A stretch of 64,000 nt of DNA from Camillea tinctor (GCA_022578605.1 MU394160.1:22542-86541); one strand, 5' to 3'; shown: positions 12,123 through 23,188, counted from the stretch's first letter. Translations and numbers: made by a program. The notes: generated by a model not told the origin, from the letters alone.

Positions 12123-12386
12123 TGTTACAAGACATTGTTAAGAAGTCTCCTTTGAAATATTTGATATCCTTGAAAGAATTAATCGTCACAACAAGTTTGG
12201 CTAACCCATTACAACAAGAGTAATAGTCATTGTCCTTCAATTCTGTATTATACAGTAGGAACCCCTGTTTTAGCATACACCGTATACAGCATATTTCAGA
12301 GATACAGCATAGAGAAGGCGAGCCCGAACCATACGCTGTAATAGGGGTTCCTACTGTATGTGTTCTTTCCTGGCTGGAACCTAACA
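12123..12386 (-). mobile_element. Solo-LTR-like relic interrupted by a MITE
   Basis: On the minus strand this runs from TGTTAGGTTCCAGCCAGG to CTTGTAACA, giving the TG...CA ends and a 5-bp terminal inverted repeat (TGTTA/TAACA) of LTRs. It is followed on that strand by GGTTGGTAT, weakly like a primer-binding site. The same start, TGTTACGTNCCAGYYAGG, recurs on the minus strand at 46591 and 46934, and the downstream word TACAGAATTG is also shared with the 46.5-kb copy. A 104-bp MITE sits inside. No flanking 5-bp duplication was found, so the exact ends are uncertain. Confidence 0.45.
12253..12356. mobile_element. MITE of pogo/Tc1-mariner type, 104 bp
   Basis: Perfect 14-bp terminal inverted repeats, CAGTAGGAACCCCT at 12253-12266 and its complement at 12343-12356, are flanked on each side by TA (12251-12252 and 12357-12358). 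CAGT termini with TA target duplications are typical of pogo/Fot1-type Tc1-mariner elements. It is far too short to encode a transposase, so it is non-autonomous. Confidence 0.8.
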
Positions 12387-12659
12387 CATGAATCTGATGA
12401 CATATACCTACGTAGATAGGTCCTGAAGATTAAGATGACGCATTGGTAATTACGTGACCTTTGCTACATATATCCTCCTTCCTTTACTAGTATTGTACTG
12501 GTTGGACCTGACTCAAAGTCTTTATCATATGCGAGTTCTAAGTTAGCTTCGTGCACTTGGCAGCTGGGATTCAGGGACTACCTGGCAATGGTACACCAGC
12601 GCATCCCTGCGCGCATCGCATCTAAACTCTAAACCTCCGAGGTACCTAGGTCCTAAAAG

Positions 12660-12666
12660 TATAAAA
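12660..12666 (+). promoter_or_regulatory. TATA box of the HNH gene
   Basis: TATAAAA, 160 bp upstream of the ATG at 12820 and followed by GGCAAGC. The position suits a TATA box with a leader of roughly 100-130 nt. It was assigned by match and spacing only. Confidence 0.5.
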
Positions 12667-12819
12667 GGCAAGCAAAGATGTATATATATAAGGTCATCCA
12701 TTCTTAGGTCCACTAGTATTCTCTCCATCCCATCTATATAACAAACACAACACCATGGCCACGATATTATAATACCCACTTGATTCTTCTACATACGTTG
12801 GTCTATATTTTTGAGCAAA

Positions 12820-14096
12820 ATGGCATCCCCCCACCACTGCCACCAATCATCCCTAGAAGGCATCATCAATTTCTCTCCAGAGCACCCTTTAGACACGGAC
12901 CTGCGCGACCATGCTACCAGCAGGTTCCACATCATTTGCAAGCACTTTGACGACATCACCGGGATGCCTAAGGAGGAGTTTAGTCGTCCCAAGCTCATTC
13001 TCTACACCTACCAGTATTCACTTTCTCAACAATCGAAGGATCACTTCTTACGCGTTTTCTTCCATGCCATCTATCTTCCCATTGACGACAACAGTGAAGA
13101 TATCGATTACCCAGAAATCCGCCCGAAATTCTTCGACTTTGGGGACTATCTTTTCAACAACTTCTTTTTGCCCGGTAAATACTAAATAAAGCCTTGCCCC
13201 AAGTCAGCTGCCACGACCAAACCACTTATAGCCACTGACAACGCGTAGTGAAAGCCTCCACCAAGCAGACCCCGCAACCCTCCCCAGCTTTACATTCCGC
13301 AGTTCAAGAGGCACAAGGCCAGGGAGGGCAGCAGCACGTTGGGACCACATACCGGTTATCAGCTCTTCGCGGGGAATGTCTGATCCGTGACCGTCATCGG
13401 TGTGTCATATCACGAAGATTTGACAAAGACGAAGCGATGAAACGCTATAAGACAGCTGGCACCGCTCTAGACGATGATGGAAATCTGGTAGCAAATGATC
13501 CACTGCAACCGGTATATCTGGAACTGGGCCATATCCTGCCACATTCTCTTACCAAAACCAATCGGAGCAGCAAACTAGTATGTGTTTTTCTCTTCAGTGG
13601 TCTCTTTAACTGACTTTTCCTCCAGGACCCTTCTAAACAATCTGCACTTGCTATCCTTAACATGTTCGATGTTAACATTGCCGAACTAATCCAAGGCCCT
13701 GACATTGACCGCCCACGTAATGCTCTTACGCTTGCTATTGACCACCGTATCGATTTTGGTGATTTCCGGATCTACTTTGAGCACATCCCTAACAAAGATC
13801 ACACTTACACAATCAAAACATTTCTTCCCGATTTTGTAGTCAGTCAACCGGAATTTCCCATTACTCGTGAGCTCTACCTGACCCCCGATCGAACAATCGA
13901 TCCCCCGTCGCGTCGATTGCTGGCTGTCCATCGTGCCATTGCCCATATCCTGCATTTATCAAAAGCCGGTGATTATATCGATAAAATATTCCGTGATTTA
14001 GAGAGAAACGGAGTACAGGAAGATGGGTCTACTCCGCTAGATCGGTTAGTAGCTCTGGCCCTCAGCGAGCAGACCCCTCCATTTCTTAGGACGTAA
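12820..14096 (+). CDS. HNH nuclease-domain protein (HNH_2 type), three exons
   Basis: Exons 12820-13174, 13249-13577 and 13626-14096 give 384 residues. The introns (74 and 48 bp) have clean GT...AG ends, and the frame carries across both junctions. The ATG at 12820 is used because the frame upstream opens only with a TTG codon. Residues 1-118 are an unrecognised N-terminal domain. The HNH core follows: RCVISRRF around residue 169, LELGHILPHS with His213 and His217, then RNALTLAIDHRIDF around residue 260 with His268, matching the fungal HNH_2 layout (first strand, His of the beta-alpha-metal finger, Asn/His of the helix). A Mg2+-dependent nicking or cutting activity is inferred. The family is widespread and multi-copy in Pezizomycotina with no settled biological role. 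A MITE-bearing LTR relic lies just upstream. Confidence 0.85.
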
Positions 14097-14545
14097 TAAA
14101 AAGATGCATGGAACAAAACAGATGTTTCTGCGTATGTGTATTGGAATCAATATCGTGGTATCGTTGTAGTTTATAGCTTCTGTCACAACAACGTAGGGAT
14201 TACCTAGGTAAGTTCTTGTTAGGGGCCTCATGACATACTGTAAGGAAGTTGGGTGCAGCACCTTCCGCACAGCGTACCTACTAACTAACTAGTACTAGTA
14301 TGTATGCGTACAAAGGGGGAGATGATATCCCTCATATACTGTTGCAGGCATCATCTATCTTCAATACATCATCCATTCCATTTCTCCCATTTCGCTGTCC
14401 TTAGCCTACAATAAATACTGACAGGGATGAAGCCTAGGTTAGGTAGGTTTTCTATAGAATACTAAGAGGTGGTTAAGCCTCTGCCTTTTGTATATAAAGG
14501 GGTATTAGGGGTTATTCATTCTTATTTTATGTCTGTTTCGATATA
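14097..14545. other. Intergenic between convergent genes
   Basis: It separates the ends of the HNH gene and the minus-strand membrane-protein gene. It contains the palindrome at 14201 and a further CCTAGG word, with nothing else recognised. Confidence 0.6.
14201..14210. repeat. TACCTAGGTA palindrome, copy 2
   Basis: Exact copy of the 10-bp palindrome, in the short gap between two convergent genes. Confidence 0.9.
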
Positions 14546-15385
14546 TCAACGTCTGTGGGTTTCCCCGGGTGCCTCTACAATATCCTGAGGCGACATCTCG
14601 TAAGGACGCTCAGAATGGAAGGGTGCTTCTGCAACATGCACTTCCGACATCTCACACGGCCTCCCATATTGCCATGGTACTACTGAAAATAAGTGACCAT
14701 CAGGGTTTGCGAAGGTGCCCGTCGGCGGTGCTGTGACGTCCTTCTCTGATCCATTCCCAGCGTTTTGCCCCTTCCATCGAGGTCGTAGCCAGAAATATAT
14801 GATCGAAACGGCGCTGACCACAGTAATGGAAATAGCCACAGCTGCGCTGCCCCCTATGATGGCGCCTATGTTGACCTCAGGAGTGCTTGAAGCTGTGGTG
14901 GATACAGCCGTTGGTGTGGATGTTGAAGGACCGCCTATGGATGAAGTTGGCGTCAGGGGCGTACAATTGTCTACGCTATAGTACTGCCAAGACGCATTGT
15001 AGCATTGCGTGCTATCAGCAACAATCTTCAGAGTCGCTGAGCAGGGCCTGGAGTCGGTATCGCTGCCATATATAGTAACTAGGAAGCGGGGAACAATGGT
15101 TAGAAGGGTAGAGAATGTGGTAATCAGGTAATATCCAACCTGGGAAAGCAGCATACCTCCACAACCCGGGTCGACGGTATTTATCATGAAACTGCCGAAA
15201 CTGCTGGTCGCCTGCTGTAGAAAGTTCGTACAACCGCCAGACGGGAAGCTGTCTTTGCCTATAAGCGTCTCCGCGTACGTCCTGCAAGCATCGTCGGTGA
15301 ATGTCAATAGTGTTGATGTAGCCGCGACAAGGCACCCGCGCGCTAGGATATAATAAATGAAGGCAAGTGTTCTAGAAAGTTCCAT
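14546..15385 (-). CDS. Secretory single-pass membrane protein, WSC/Mid2-sensor-like layout
   Basis: Exons 15385-15157 and 15078-14546 encode 253 residues. The 78-bp intron (15079-15156, GTATGC...CTAG on the minus strand) is a multiple of three, so the frame also stays open if it is retained; splicing joins GCG to VTIYG and removes a hydrophobic stretch. Residues 1-22 are a signal peptide. The ectodomain has six Cys (34, 52, 75, 89, 102, 115) and two N-glycosylation sequons near residues 104 and 114. A Ser/Thr-rich linker (about 118-144), one membrane helix (about 149-173), and a cytoplasmic tail of about 80 residues starting with basic RPRWKG follow. This order is that of fungal wall-stress sensors and related surface proteins, but no WSC domain is evident, so the ligand and function are unknown. 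Confidence 0.8.
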   Translation of the reverse strand: MELSRTLAFIYYILARGCLVAATSTLLTFTDDACRTYAETLIGKDSFPSGGCTNFLQQATSSFGSFMINTVDPGCGGMLLSQVGYYLITTFSTLLTIVPRFLVTIYGSDTDSRPCSATLKIVADSTQCYNASWQYYSVDNCTPLTPTSSIGGPSTSTPTAVSTTASSTPEVNIGAIIGGSAAVAISITVVSAVSIIYFWLRPRWKGQNAGNGSEKDVTAPPTGTFANPDGHLFSVVPWQYGRPCEMSEVHVAEAPFHSERPYEMSPQDIVEAPGETHRR

Positions 15386-15920
15386 GGTAAATGAGAGATC
15401 CTTATACTCTTCAATTCAATAGCGCAGCACAAACGAAAAATAAAGTATAGATGTTTACTCTTGGGGTGGCAGAGGCCTGGAAATGGTATAGATTTATCAT
15501 GGGAGGCTTTCAGGCAGCGTAAAATTTTAGATGTAACTCTAATAAACCCCTATCTGACAGATGCAGAAGCTGAATAGCATGTCAAACGAGCACTTGCTAT
15601 TTTGAGCAGCCATCTTTGACCCCTGAGAGCGCTTCCTACTATAAGTCTTGGAATTAGTGTAACCATATTGTGATTCTGTGCATTTGCTCAGGTAGTACGG
15701 GTGGTGCGCTGTGCCCCCTTCACAGCTTGTTCTTGATGATAGCCGTGCTGTTAGCCAACTATTTGTGAGACTTTGAGGTTGTATTGGCTTATGTGCATGT
15801 GATAGATCATAACGGGAGGCACTAAGGACGTGAGGTTCTAATGTTTCTGTAGCTTTAATAAGGATAAGCCTTCCAAGGGGCGGCTGCAACTTGCACAAGC
15901 CACTTATATACTTAGGTATA
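15386..15920. other. Intergenic, promoter side of the membrane-protein gene
   Basis: An ORF of 133 codons on the minus strand (15539-15940) begins inside the neighbouring MITE repeat and has no coding bias, so it was not accepted. No other site was recognised. Confidence 0.5.
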
Positions 15921-16228
15921 TATACGGAGAATCCTAGCAAAAGAACCTGCCTGCCAAGACTTTTGTCAATTTTGAGCAGGGATGAGGTACATCTGTGAAT
16001 CAGCTGTCTGCAGCTGTAAGTGATCTACTTGCTATAATTTTTAGTGCTTATAGTGGGCATTAGCCATTATAAACAAAAATATTTAGCGTATAATTATTTA
16101 ATTATAGTGCTATTAACAGTGGCTTCATTTTAAGCCCTTATGCACCTGCCTGCCAGCTGTGGGACAGCTGTTTGAGATAATGCCAAGAGTCTTGGCAGGC
16201 AGGTTCTTCTGCTAGGATTCTCCGTATA
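15921..16228. mobile_element. MITE with 44-bp terminal inverted repeats
   Basis: The left end (15921-15964) and the complement of the right end (16185-16228) match at 42 of 44 positions, both starting TATACGGAGAATCCTAGC and running through CCTGCCTGCCAAGACT. TA dinucleotides at the ends fit a TA target duplication. The 220-bp interior is AT-rich and non-coding, with a perfect 17-bp palindrome (TGCCAAGAGTCTTGGCA) overlapping the right repeat at 16181-16197. The family differs from the 12.25-kb element in terminal sequence. Confidence 0.85.
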
Positions 16229-17348
16229 GGTAGGTATATCGGTATTATATATTAATTAACACTTACTTCAGATCAGTTTAACCAATAACATTGTATTCAA
16301 TGTTAGACATGGACTAGGGATGGCTCGCTAAAGAACTGATAGACTGCATTCTATCATGATTATTCTTTTGCGAATAATGTTGGATAGGGGCCGCCAGTTT
16401 ATAGTCAGTATTCCCTTAATTATAATTATCAAGTGGGAGAGGTTATGTGACAGGTATTGGACGACAGAGAGGGGGTTAGATGAAAAATATTAGTTCAGGA
16501 GAATCTGTGAGGAGGGCAGGAGCCCAGATCTATATATACATACTTATGCAGTAGGGTAGTATCGTATAGTGGGGTGGGAACCTCATTGCCCAATAGCGGG
16601 TTGCTAAGAACTCGGGGTACAAGGCAGCACACGCCTCGTTAGAGAACGAAGAGAGTGTTTAATGTATAAATAACGGGATCAAAAGTAGTTGCAGCTATAC
16701 CTAGCCAACAACATTCTGATTACCTAAGCTCCTATTAGGAAACTCGTGACAGAGACCCCCCCTTTCTTATACTAAGGGGCTTTATCTTGATAAACATATA
16801 ATAATATCAATACTATATGAGTATGCTATATGGTTGGGTATATAGTATATAGCTATTTCATTTGCCACAAGGCCCTTTATATATGCCGATAATACCGTGG
16901 ATAGTTAAAGTGAAGAGCACCTGGAGTGGCAGCATTTCTCATAGCAATGGAGGTTTCTTTCGATAAGAGACGGGTATTCATATGGAATGTAGGACCTTAC
17001 ATATACCGAATACCATTTTCTATATAACGGTACCGATTCACACATAATAAATACGAGTATGGGCCGTCCAGAAACTAAATGTTGTGATAGCACATCATAT
17101 CACGTAAAAAGAAACTCCCATGAAAGAGCCTAGGTTAGACTGACCATGTATTTAATTATTCTCTGTAACTGAAATACATGGCCATCAATATCATATCGGT
17201 ACTAGCCTCCTCAACAATGTGCCTCTATCTCGTCGGTACTTCACGAAGCCCTTATTTTCCTAATTCCCTCCACTGTCATTCCCCGTGCTATGGCTTTGAG
17301 CAATCCCCTCATAACACTCCATTTATGCCGGCTAAGGAATCGTGTTGC
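16229..17348. other. Intergenic, AT-rich, nothing recognised
   Basis: No ORF with coding character and no structural RNA was recognised. The sequence is mildly AT-rich and may be old decayed insertion DNA. Confidence 0.5.
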
Positions 17349-17564
17349 TCAAATGTGTTCAAGTGACATTTGACGTAGAGTAGCCCGTACGCTCAAGGTA
17401 GAGCCACCGGCACCGTGGCAACCAGCACCGAGGTCGTTGGTAGAAGGGGTGCTTCCAGTGCACCCTGATCCAGTGTGCTTCACAATGCGAACGAGGTTGC
17501 AGTCACCGCTGAGGCTGTAGCCAGCGCGTCCGCCCATCTCGATACAGTTACTGTAAATTTCCCC
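17349..17564 (-). pseudogene. Possible decayed exon of a small Cys-rich secreted protein
   Basis: One minus-strand frame reads YSNCIEMGGRAGYSLSGDC followed by a segment with Cys spaced by Gly/Ser/Thr (GSGCTGSTPSTNDLGAGCHG), locally GC-rich against AT-rich surroundings. This composition resembles a domain of a small secreted protein. Upstream there is an acceptor-like TATAG and, further up, a donor-like GTGAGA, but joining them brings in a stop or breaks the frame, and no signal peptide can be attached. Read as a relic exon; it could also be chance. Confidence 0.25.
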
Positions 17565-19341
17565 CTATACTTAATTTATCCATTTAAACTTCTCGACGAT
17601 ACTGTAATGCCTGAATTCTCACCAGCTACAGTGCTGTTTAACCAATACCCTATATTAGAATTCTTTAGGAGCACTATATGAAATTGCCTCAGTTTAGACG
17701 ATTACATACTTACGTGCTGGACCCCTGGACTAGCGGGGTATGGAGGGTAGTTAATTCCAATACGTCGTAGAGAAAGCTAGCTGTGCCGCAATTCGTAGCC
17801 GTACTCAATACGTCTTGCACAATGAACATATTAGTCAACTGAAAACGAAATGGGAACCATCAACAAAATTTTGTCTTGAAACAATACCGAAGATTTTAGC
17901 TTCAGAATAAGATGGGGCGGCAGATATTGAGAATAGTCACGCTGTAAAAGGGCATCTCTTAGCTAGGAAAAAGTCAAATCCCAACCCGAAAAATTCGAAA
18001 TAGGTAATTCTCGAAGAAATCAGGCCTAGAGATTCATTGCAAGGCGCTGAACTGGAGAAGCTACCGTACGAGAGGGCCCACGGCAACGGGATAGCTACTT
18101 CTTGGCCATTTGTTATATGGCGGTCTACTATCCTGGTCGCACTCTCACATCACTGCTACTAAAATGAATTTCTATTCGTATCTGCATCCTCGATTCTAGG
18201 TCCCTCGACCGCCGACTGCGCCATAATATAGTAGTGGCCATTTTAAAGGGGGCACAGATCATGAGGTTAATAGCTTTGAACTGGTGAAGCCGGAAAAGGC
18301 GGATGGTAAGTGGATCAGCGAATGAAAAATTTCACTACGATCTAAGAAAAGCTGCTCAGGCCTCCATGATGAATATAAATCAAAGCAATGGGAAGTATAT
18401 CAATACACACCTGCCGTTGCTTATACCTAGAAGCTATATTGGTAATCTAGGTACAACGTTTCAGTAAAGGTTGTATGGGATTCGAAAGTTGAAATCTGAA
18501 ATTTTGAACCAAATGGGACTATGATCGAAGTCCATTTAGACATCACGAAACTAATAAAGAGGTAACAATGAATTATATTATTAGAAAAGCAAGAGAATTA
18601 ACAGCTACGTAGAATATGGGAGTTCATGTTCTAATCTTTAGGTAGGAGATCCCCTAAAGGGGGGGGGGAATGGACAAAGAAATTTCACAGAGAGCTTCTA
18701 TATATAAATAAAGAAGACTTGTTCAAAAACATCTACCCTATTGTACACACTAAAATAATCTCAAACAAGACATTGATCGTCAGGACAATGCCTTTGGTAT
18801 ATATAGAACGACGTAAGAAGCGCCTCTAGATTTTCCAACAAAGGAGGAGTGATTGTTTCGAAATGGAACAGAATAAGTGTGTCTAGAACATAAGAAAACC
18901 CTTTCTGCTGTTCATTATGATTCTGATTGATGGAAGTACCTGCTCTTAGCACCTCGAACATAGGAGTTCGTTCGTAGCTTGACAGTCTTAGAGATTCCAT
19001 TCATCATATCGCCATGTTGCTCTCGCCGTCTGTGTATAAATATGTCAGATGGAGCGTCTCCTTAGGCCTTTCAGTATGTTGTCTAAAAAACTTTTAAACA
19101 TCTCATTCGCAACTTCAGTCAGTCAGGAACTGGCATCGCCTCAGAAAAGTCTACAGAGGAAAACCGAGCTAGTCTTGGTCACTTGCATATCTGTGTCCTA
19201 TATCTGAGGCTAAACATCTATACACTATTATTAAAATACCTGGTTTTAAAAAGACGAGTATCGTATCATCCACTCGGGGTTTCTAAATTATCCAAACAGG
19301 CGATTTCTTGCACGTGTATATTTAAACAAGGGCTAGCCAAG
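17565..19341. other. Intergenic, upstream of the 19.3-kb gene
   Basis: No coding region was recognised. There is a G-run at 18660 and scattered AT-rich sequence. The last few hundred bases are presumably the promoter and leader of the following gene; no TATA box stood out. Confidence 0.5.
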
Positions 19342-20202
19342 ATGTGTCGTCGAGTCATCACCCATCACATGCACCACGACGTGCGGCAGCCGATGATAAT
19401 CGACGCTTGTGCACCTAACGACCCGCCAGTCTTTGTTAATCCGCTGAATACGCCCTCGCACACGTGCGAGATCGCCTGGCCCCAGGCGCAATGGCTTCTC
19501 AACAAGCCCCGGAGTTGCAGCTATCACACCTGCTGTTTACCGCAGGTAGACATCGAATTTTGCGCCGATGCGAAGGGTGCTTTCATCGAGGACCAGGACT
19601 GCGGCAGCGAGCTGGACGGCTACAGCGACTACCTCAAGGAAGAGATAGCAGTGGAGTTAGAGCCCGAGGAATGCCCTGCTTTCTCTCTCGTGCACCGCTA
19701 CGAGCAGCTCTCGTACTTCGGTATCCCGGAGGCGTTTAACCCATCCTCCGATATTTTCTTCTCTCCGAATGGCTACGGGTCCCCGGTGGGTACATGGCGC
19801 GGAGATCTACTGGAGATCACCTACGGTGACGATGATTGGTGCCCGTGGTTCGAGCATGACGCCATGTATCGCCCACAGTGGGAATCCGTATTCTTCAAGG
19901 AGTGCGAGAAGCTATATCAGGCTGAAGTCGACGCACGGATACAGGACGCGGTGATGACTGACCTTACAGACGCCGCAAACGACGCGTACGACCGCGGGGT
20001 CCCGTTTTGTTCGCAGTACAATTATTACGAGAACAGCACAACCGCATTCCATAACCTCCTCCGAGCTGACCAGGTGTTAGCGGACCAGAAGAAGCTCGTG
20101 ATTGAGCTTGCAAAGTGGGCCCTAGACGAATGCGGCGGATGTGAAGGCTATTCAGAGATACAACCAATCGACGCACAAGGCACAACGGAGTTACCCATGT
20201 GA
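19342..20202 (+). CDS. Cysteine-containing orphan protein, MCRR family
   Basis: A single exon of 286 residues from the ATG at 19342. The frame is open further upstream only through a TTG codon and a hydrophobic AT-rich stretch that does not look coding. It begins MCRRVITHHMHHDVRQPM, followed by VNPLNTPSHTC and RSCSYHTCC, matching in order and spacing the N-terminus of the 11174-11812 product. The C-terminal two thirds are acidic and aromatic (WCPWFEHDAMYRPQWES) with a helical EKLYQAEVDARIQDAV segment. There is no signal peptide, membrane helix or known domain. Third-position G/C use is strong, which supports a real gene. Function is unknown; Cys/His spacing allows metal binding as a guess. 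Confidence 0.75.
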   Translation: MCRRVITHHMHHDVRQPMIIDACAPNDPPVFVNPLNTPSHTCEIAWPQAQWLLNKPRSCSYHTCCLPQVDIEFCADAKGAFIEDQDCGSELDGYSDYLKEEIAVELEPEECPAFSLVHRYEQLSYFGIPEAFNPSSDIFFSPNGYGSPVGTWRGDLLEITYGDDDWCPWFEHDAMYRPQWESVFFKECEKLYQAEVDARIQDAVMTDLTDAANDAYDRGVPFCSQYNYYENSTTAFHNLLRADQVLADQKKLVIELAKWALDECGGCEGYSEIQPIDAQGTTELPM

Positions 20203-23188
20203 TCGTCAGCGAGAGTAAAGTATCATTCCTGGATTCAACCATGTGGTTCGGCTAACTCGCAGCCCCCTTTCGGCTGGTAACAATGACTGAGGAGAGCTAG
20301 AGCCGCGCAAATAGGAGTTAAGGAGTAACGGTCTCACAACACAGAATCATGACGTCTCGACAACAGCTGCTCATCTGATCTGGGTAAGGTTCGCTATATT
20401 TGCTACACTCGGACCCATTTGATTGATACACTGAGGCACGATGATGAAATTGAAGTGAACATAGTATACATTTCTTTAAAGTGGGTAAGTGTTTCTTCAT
20501 GACTGGCGCACCAGAGAATTTTGACCCTATATAGTATGCGTATCTCACTTGTTTACTCTAGCAAATATGACTCTTTTCTTTACATTACATGACTATATAC
20601 TTTGCCTCGGTGATATCCATAGTGACAAGCTGCACCGAATGTTAGGGGGTAATAGTGATTCAACCAACTGGAATCGCTGTATGAGCGTTGTGTTGAATAC
20701 GTGGCCAATATCATTCTACGACTGAAAATTTTTAACGCAATTATACGATGGGAAAAGAACATTGACGAAAGAGTATGTCTATAGAAGCTTTAGTAAGGTA
20801 TCCCATAACGTATCTTATATTATGAGTATACTTGGGGGGTTTCTCTACAATCGTGAACTATGTCTAGCGTGACAAATATGCATGTAATTCAAGCGGTTGC
20901 GCGATCTAATTGAGTCTTATGAGTATTTTTAGAAATAATAACATGACACCCAGGTTAGTATGTATTATTAGGCTCAAAAATGCGAACTTATAATAACTCT
21001 TATTATGCCTGATTAAAGGCGTTGGACTACGATGTTCAATACCCATTCTCGTACTACCTATCTAACATGAAGTCCGGGTCATTCGGTGATCGAGTGAGGT
21101 CTGACTATATTGAGTACCCAGGACTCATCCTATAACACCTTTTTTCAGCCGATATATAGCCTAGGATATGCCTTGCTGAGTTGGCCTTAGCTAGCTATGC
21201 GGGTGCATATGAATGCCAGTCAGAGCAACCGCTGACCAATCCCAATGCCGCAAAATGACGGGATATTTAACCCGGTGATGCTGATCATAGTTTTTCGGGA
21301 GTATTCTGCGTTGTGGGGTTGGATTGGACAATGAACTATTCCGAGCACGATCTGACTTTTCAACACCTGGATGAATGCGGGAAGGGCAATATTAAGAACC
21401 AATTGCGGTATATGCCTAATCCTGACATTCAGCCCGGTTGTTGGGGGAGATACCAAGCCGTAGTCTTAGCGGCAGTGACTGCATCTCAGGCGAAAAGGAC
21501 CATGTTCTAGCCTAGATGAGGTTATACTCGGAAGCATACAAATTTGGATAGGGCATGGAATGAGATGATGAAAAAAGAACATGGGTTGATTCTTTCTGCT
21601 CGTGAGAATGAATTGCTCTCAATATAACTCCTATTTACGGTTATGCCCAGTTCGAAGGATAGAAGTAGAAGTTGACACCTGACCTCATGACGTGTCTACA
21701 AAGGTGGTGAGGTCCTACGACCGCTTTGTAATACAAATGAAACGTACGATCGATCGAATCTATTTCATCTCTCAAATATCTTGTTTTAAGTTGCTTCTGT
21801 CCGTAGTACTAGACGTGGATTCGACGCACCCCGCATGATCATCCAATTGGTGAAGGGATGGCTAAATTGGGTTGCATGCAGATTTTCAATATGCGGCTCT
21901 TGCGATGATCGATGAAGCTCCATTCTTTACTTCGGACGACATACGATGTGGAGTAGTATGTCTAGCTGTAGGAGTCAGGGGCTTGCATACTTACCAAACT
22001 ACTATTGTAGTTGGTCGAAAGCAACATAAGGGCTGAAGTTATATCGACGGGTTATTTGATGCAGACATTCTCGGGAGGATTCATTGTAAGTGGCGATTAC
22101 CGAAATGAGGACGAAGAATAATACGAGAATATAGACGAAAATTTTGAACCAACCCACCATTCAACTGCGGGACAGAATCGAAGCCATAATCGTTTGACTC
22201 AAGGTGTTATCATGGGAGTTATTATCATCACAACCCAGAAGTCTGGTGGATCAGGAGGGCATCTGAAGAGGATTGGGGTTCGTTTGATGTGATCGTCAGG
22301 TCCAACTTCGTGATTTACTTCCCCAAAATAGGTGGACAGCCTATGGCATTACTGGCCAGATGTACTCCTCAGCTTCACAATATCTCACTTCTCTGACATC
22401 ATTGAGCATGCAGACAACACGACGTGGAAAATATCTCTTATGGCACTGGAGTCGCATCGGTCGTATCCTGCACGTTCGGGTCCTGGTGGCACTGTTGGCA
22501 AAAATCACCGGGGAAGCACGCAATTCAGGGGTAAGCAGCAGCACCAATAGCGAGAGATTTCCCACCACCATACCGATTTCTCTGCTTTCGACCATGAAGG
22601 TTCTGACTTGCCACCCAATATATGGCGAATATATGTGAATATAAGTCGTCTTGGTCTTCGGGTGCTGTATTTCGGGTTGCGGGCTGCATATCCGCGAATA
22701 AGCAGAAGAGGAGACATACTCTCTGCCAATAAGATGGCCCTTTCCTCGGTGAAGATAGACAATTTTTCGGCATCTGGGGTCCGTTAATATAAAAATGTGA
22801 AATGAGCAATCCACTCGACGATACTTCACAATCTTCCGGAAGGATGGCATCACGAGAAACTGAAGATGGACAACGTCACAACGTAGCGGCGACAGGTCGT
22901 GGTCTGCATGAGTGAATCTAGTGAGCCGGGTTGTGAGAGGCGACGTTTTTCGATCACGATATGATGACAACTGAGCATAGTAAGGTAGCTTTGAAGATAG
23001 TTGGGCTCTGAAAAGGGAACCAAGACCAGAAGGGGAAAAAAGATAAATAGAGCCTCTCAGTCCTTCAGAATAAACTCTCTTTTCCCTTCTCACCAGCACG
23101 GGCAGACTTTTTTACCTCAAGTCCTCCACCAGACCTCCCTCTCAGGCTTACAGCGTCCAGCATCTCTACGAGACATCAAGCCATCACC
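20203..23188. other. 3-kb intergenic stretch
   Basis: Mostly featureless and mildly AT-rich. One possible decayed exon lies at 21291-21510. The 252-codon minus-strand frame at 22341-23099 has no coding bias or motif and overlaps other open frames, so it was rejected. The last 200 bases, which are C/T-rich, are the likely leader of the secreted-protein gene at 23189. Confidence 0.5.
21291..21510 (+). pseudogene. Possible orphan terminal exon
   Basis: A frame that opens just after an acceptor-like CTGATCATAG reads FSGVFCVVGLDWTMNYSEHD and continues through LDECGKGNIKNQL and PGCWGRYQAVVLAAV to a stop. The amino-acid composition is protein-like with two conserved-looking Cys, but there is no convincing upstream exon or start. 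It is either the last exon of a decayed gene or chance. Confidence 0.2.

Noticed and set aside
15539..15940. 133-codon minus-strand frame
   Set aside because: Begins inside the terminal repeat of the MITE and lacks coding character; no transposase similarity was seen.
22341..23099. 252-codon minus-strand frame
   Set aside because: Long but without codon bias, domain motif or exon partners; it overlaps several equally open frames and the promoter of the gene at 23189.
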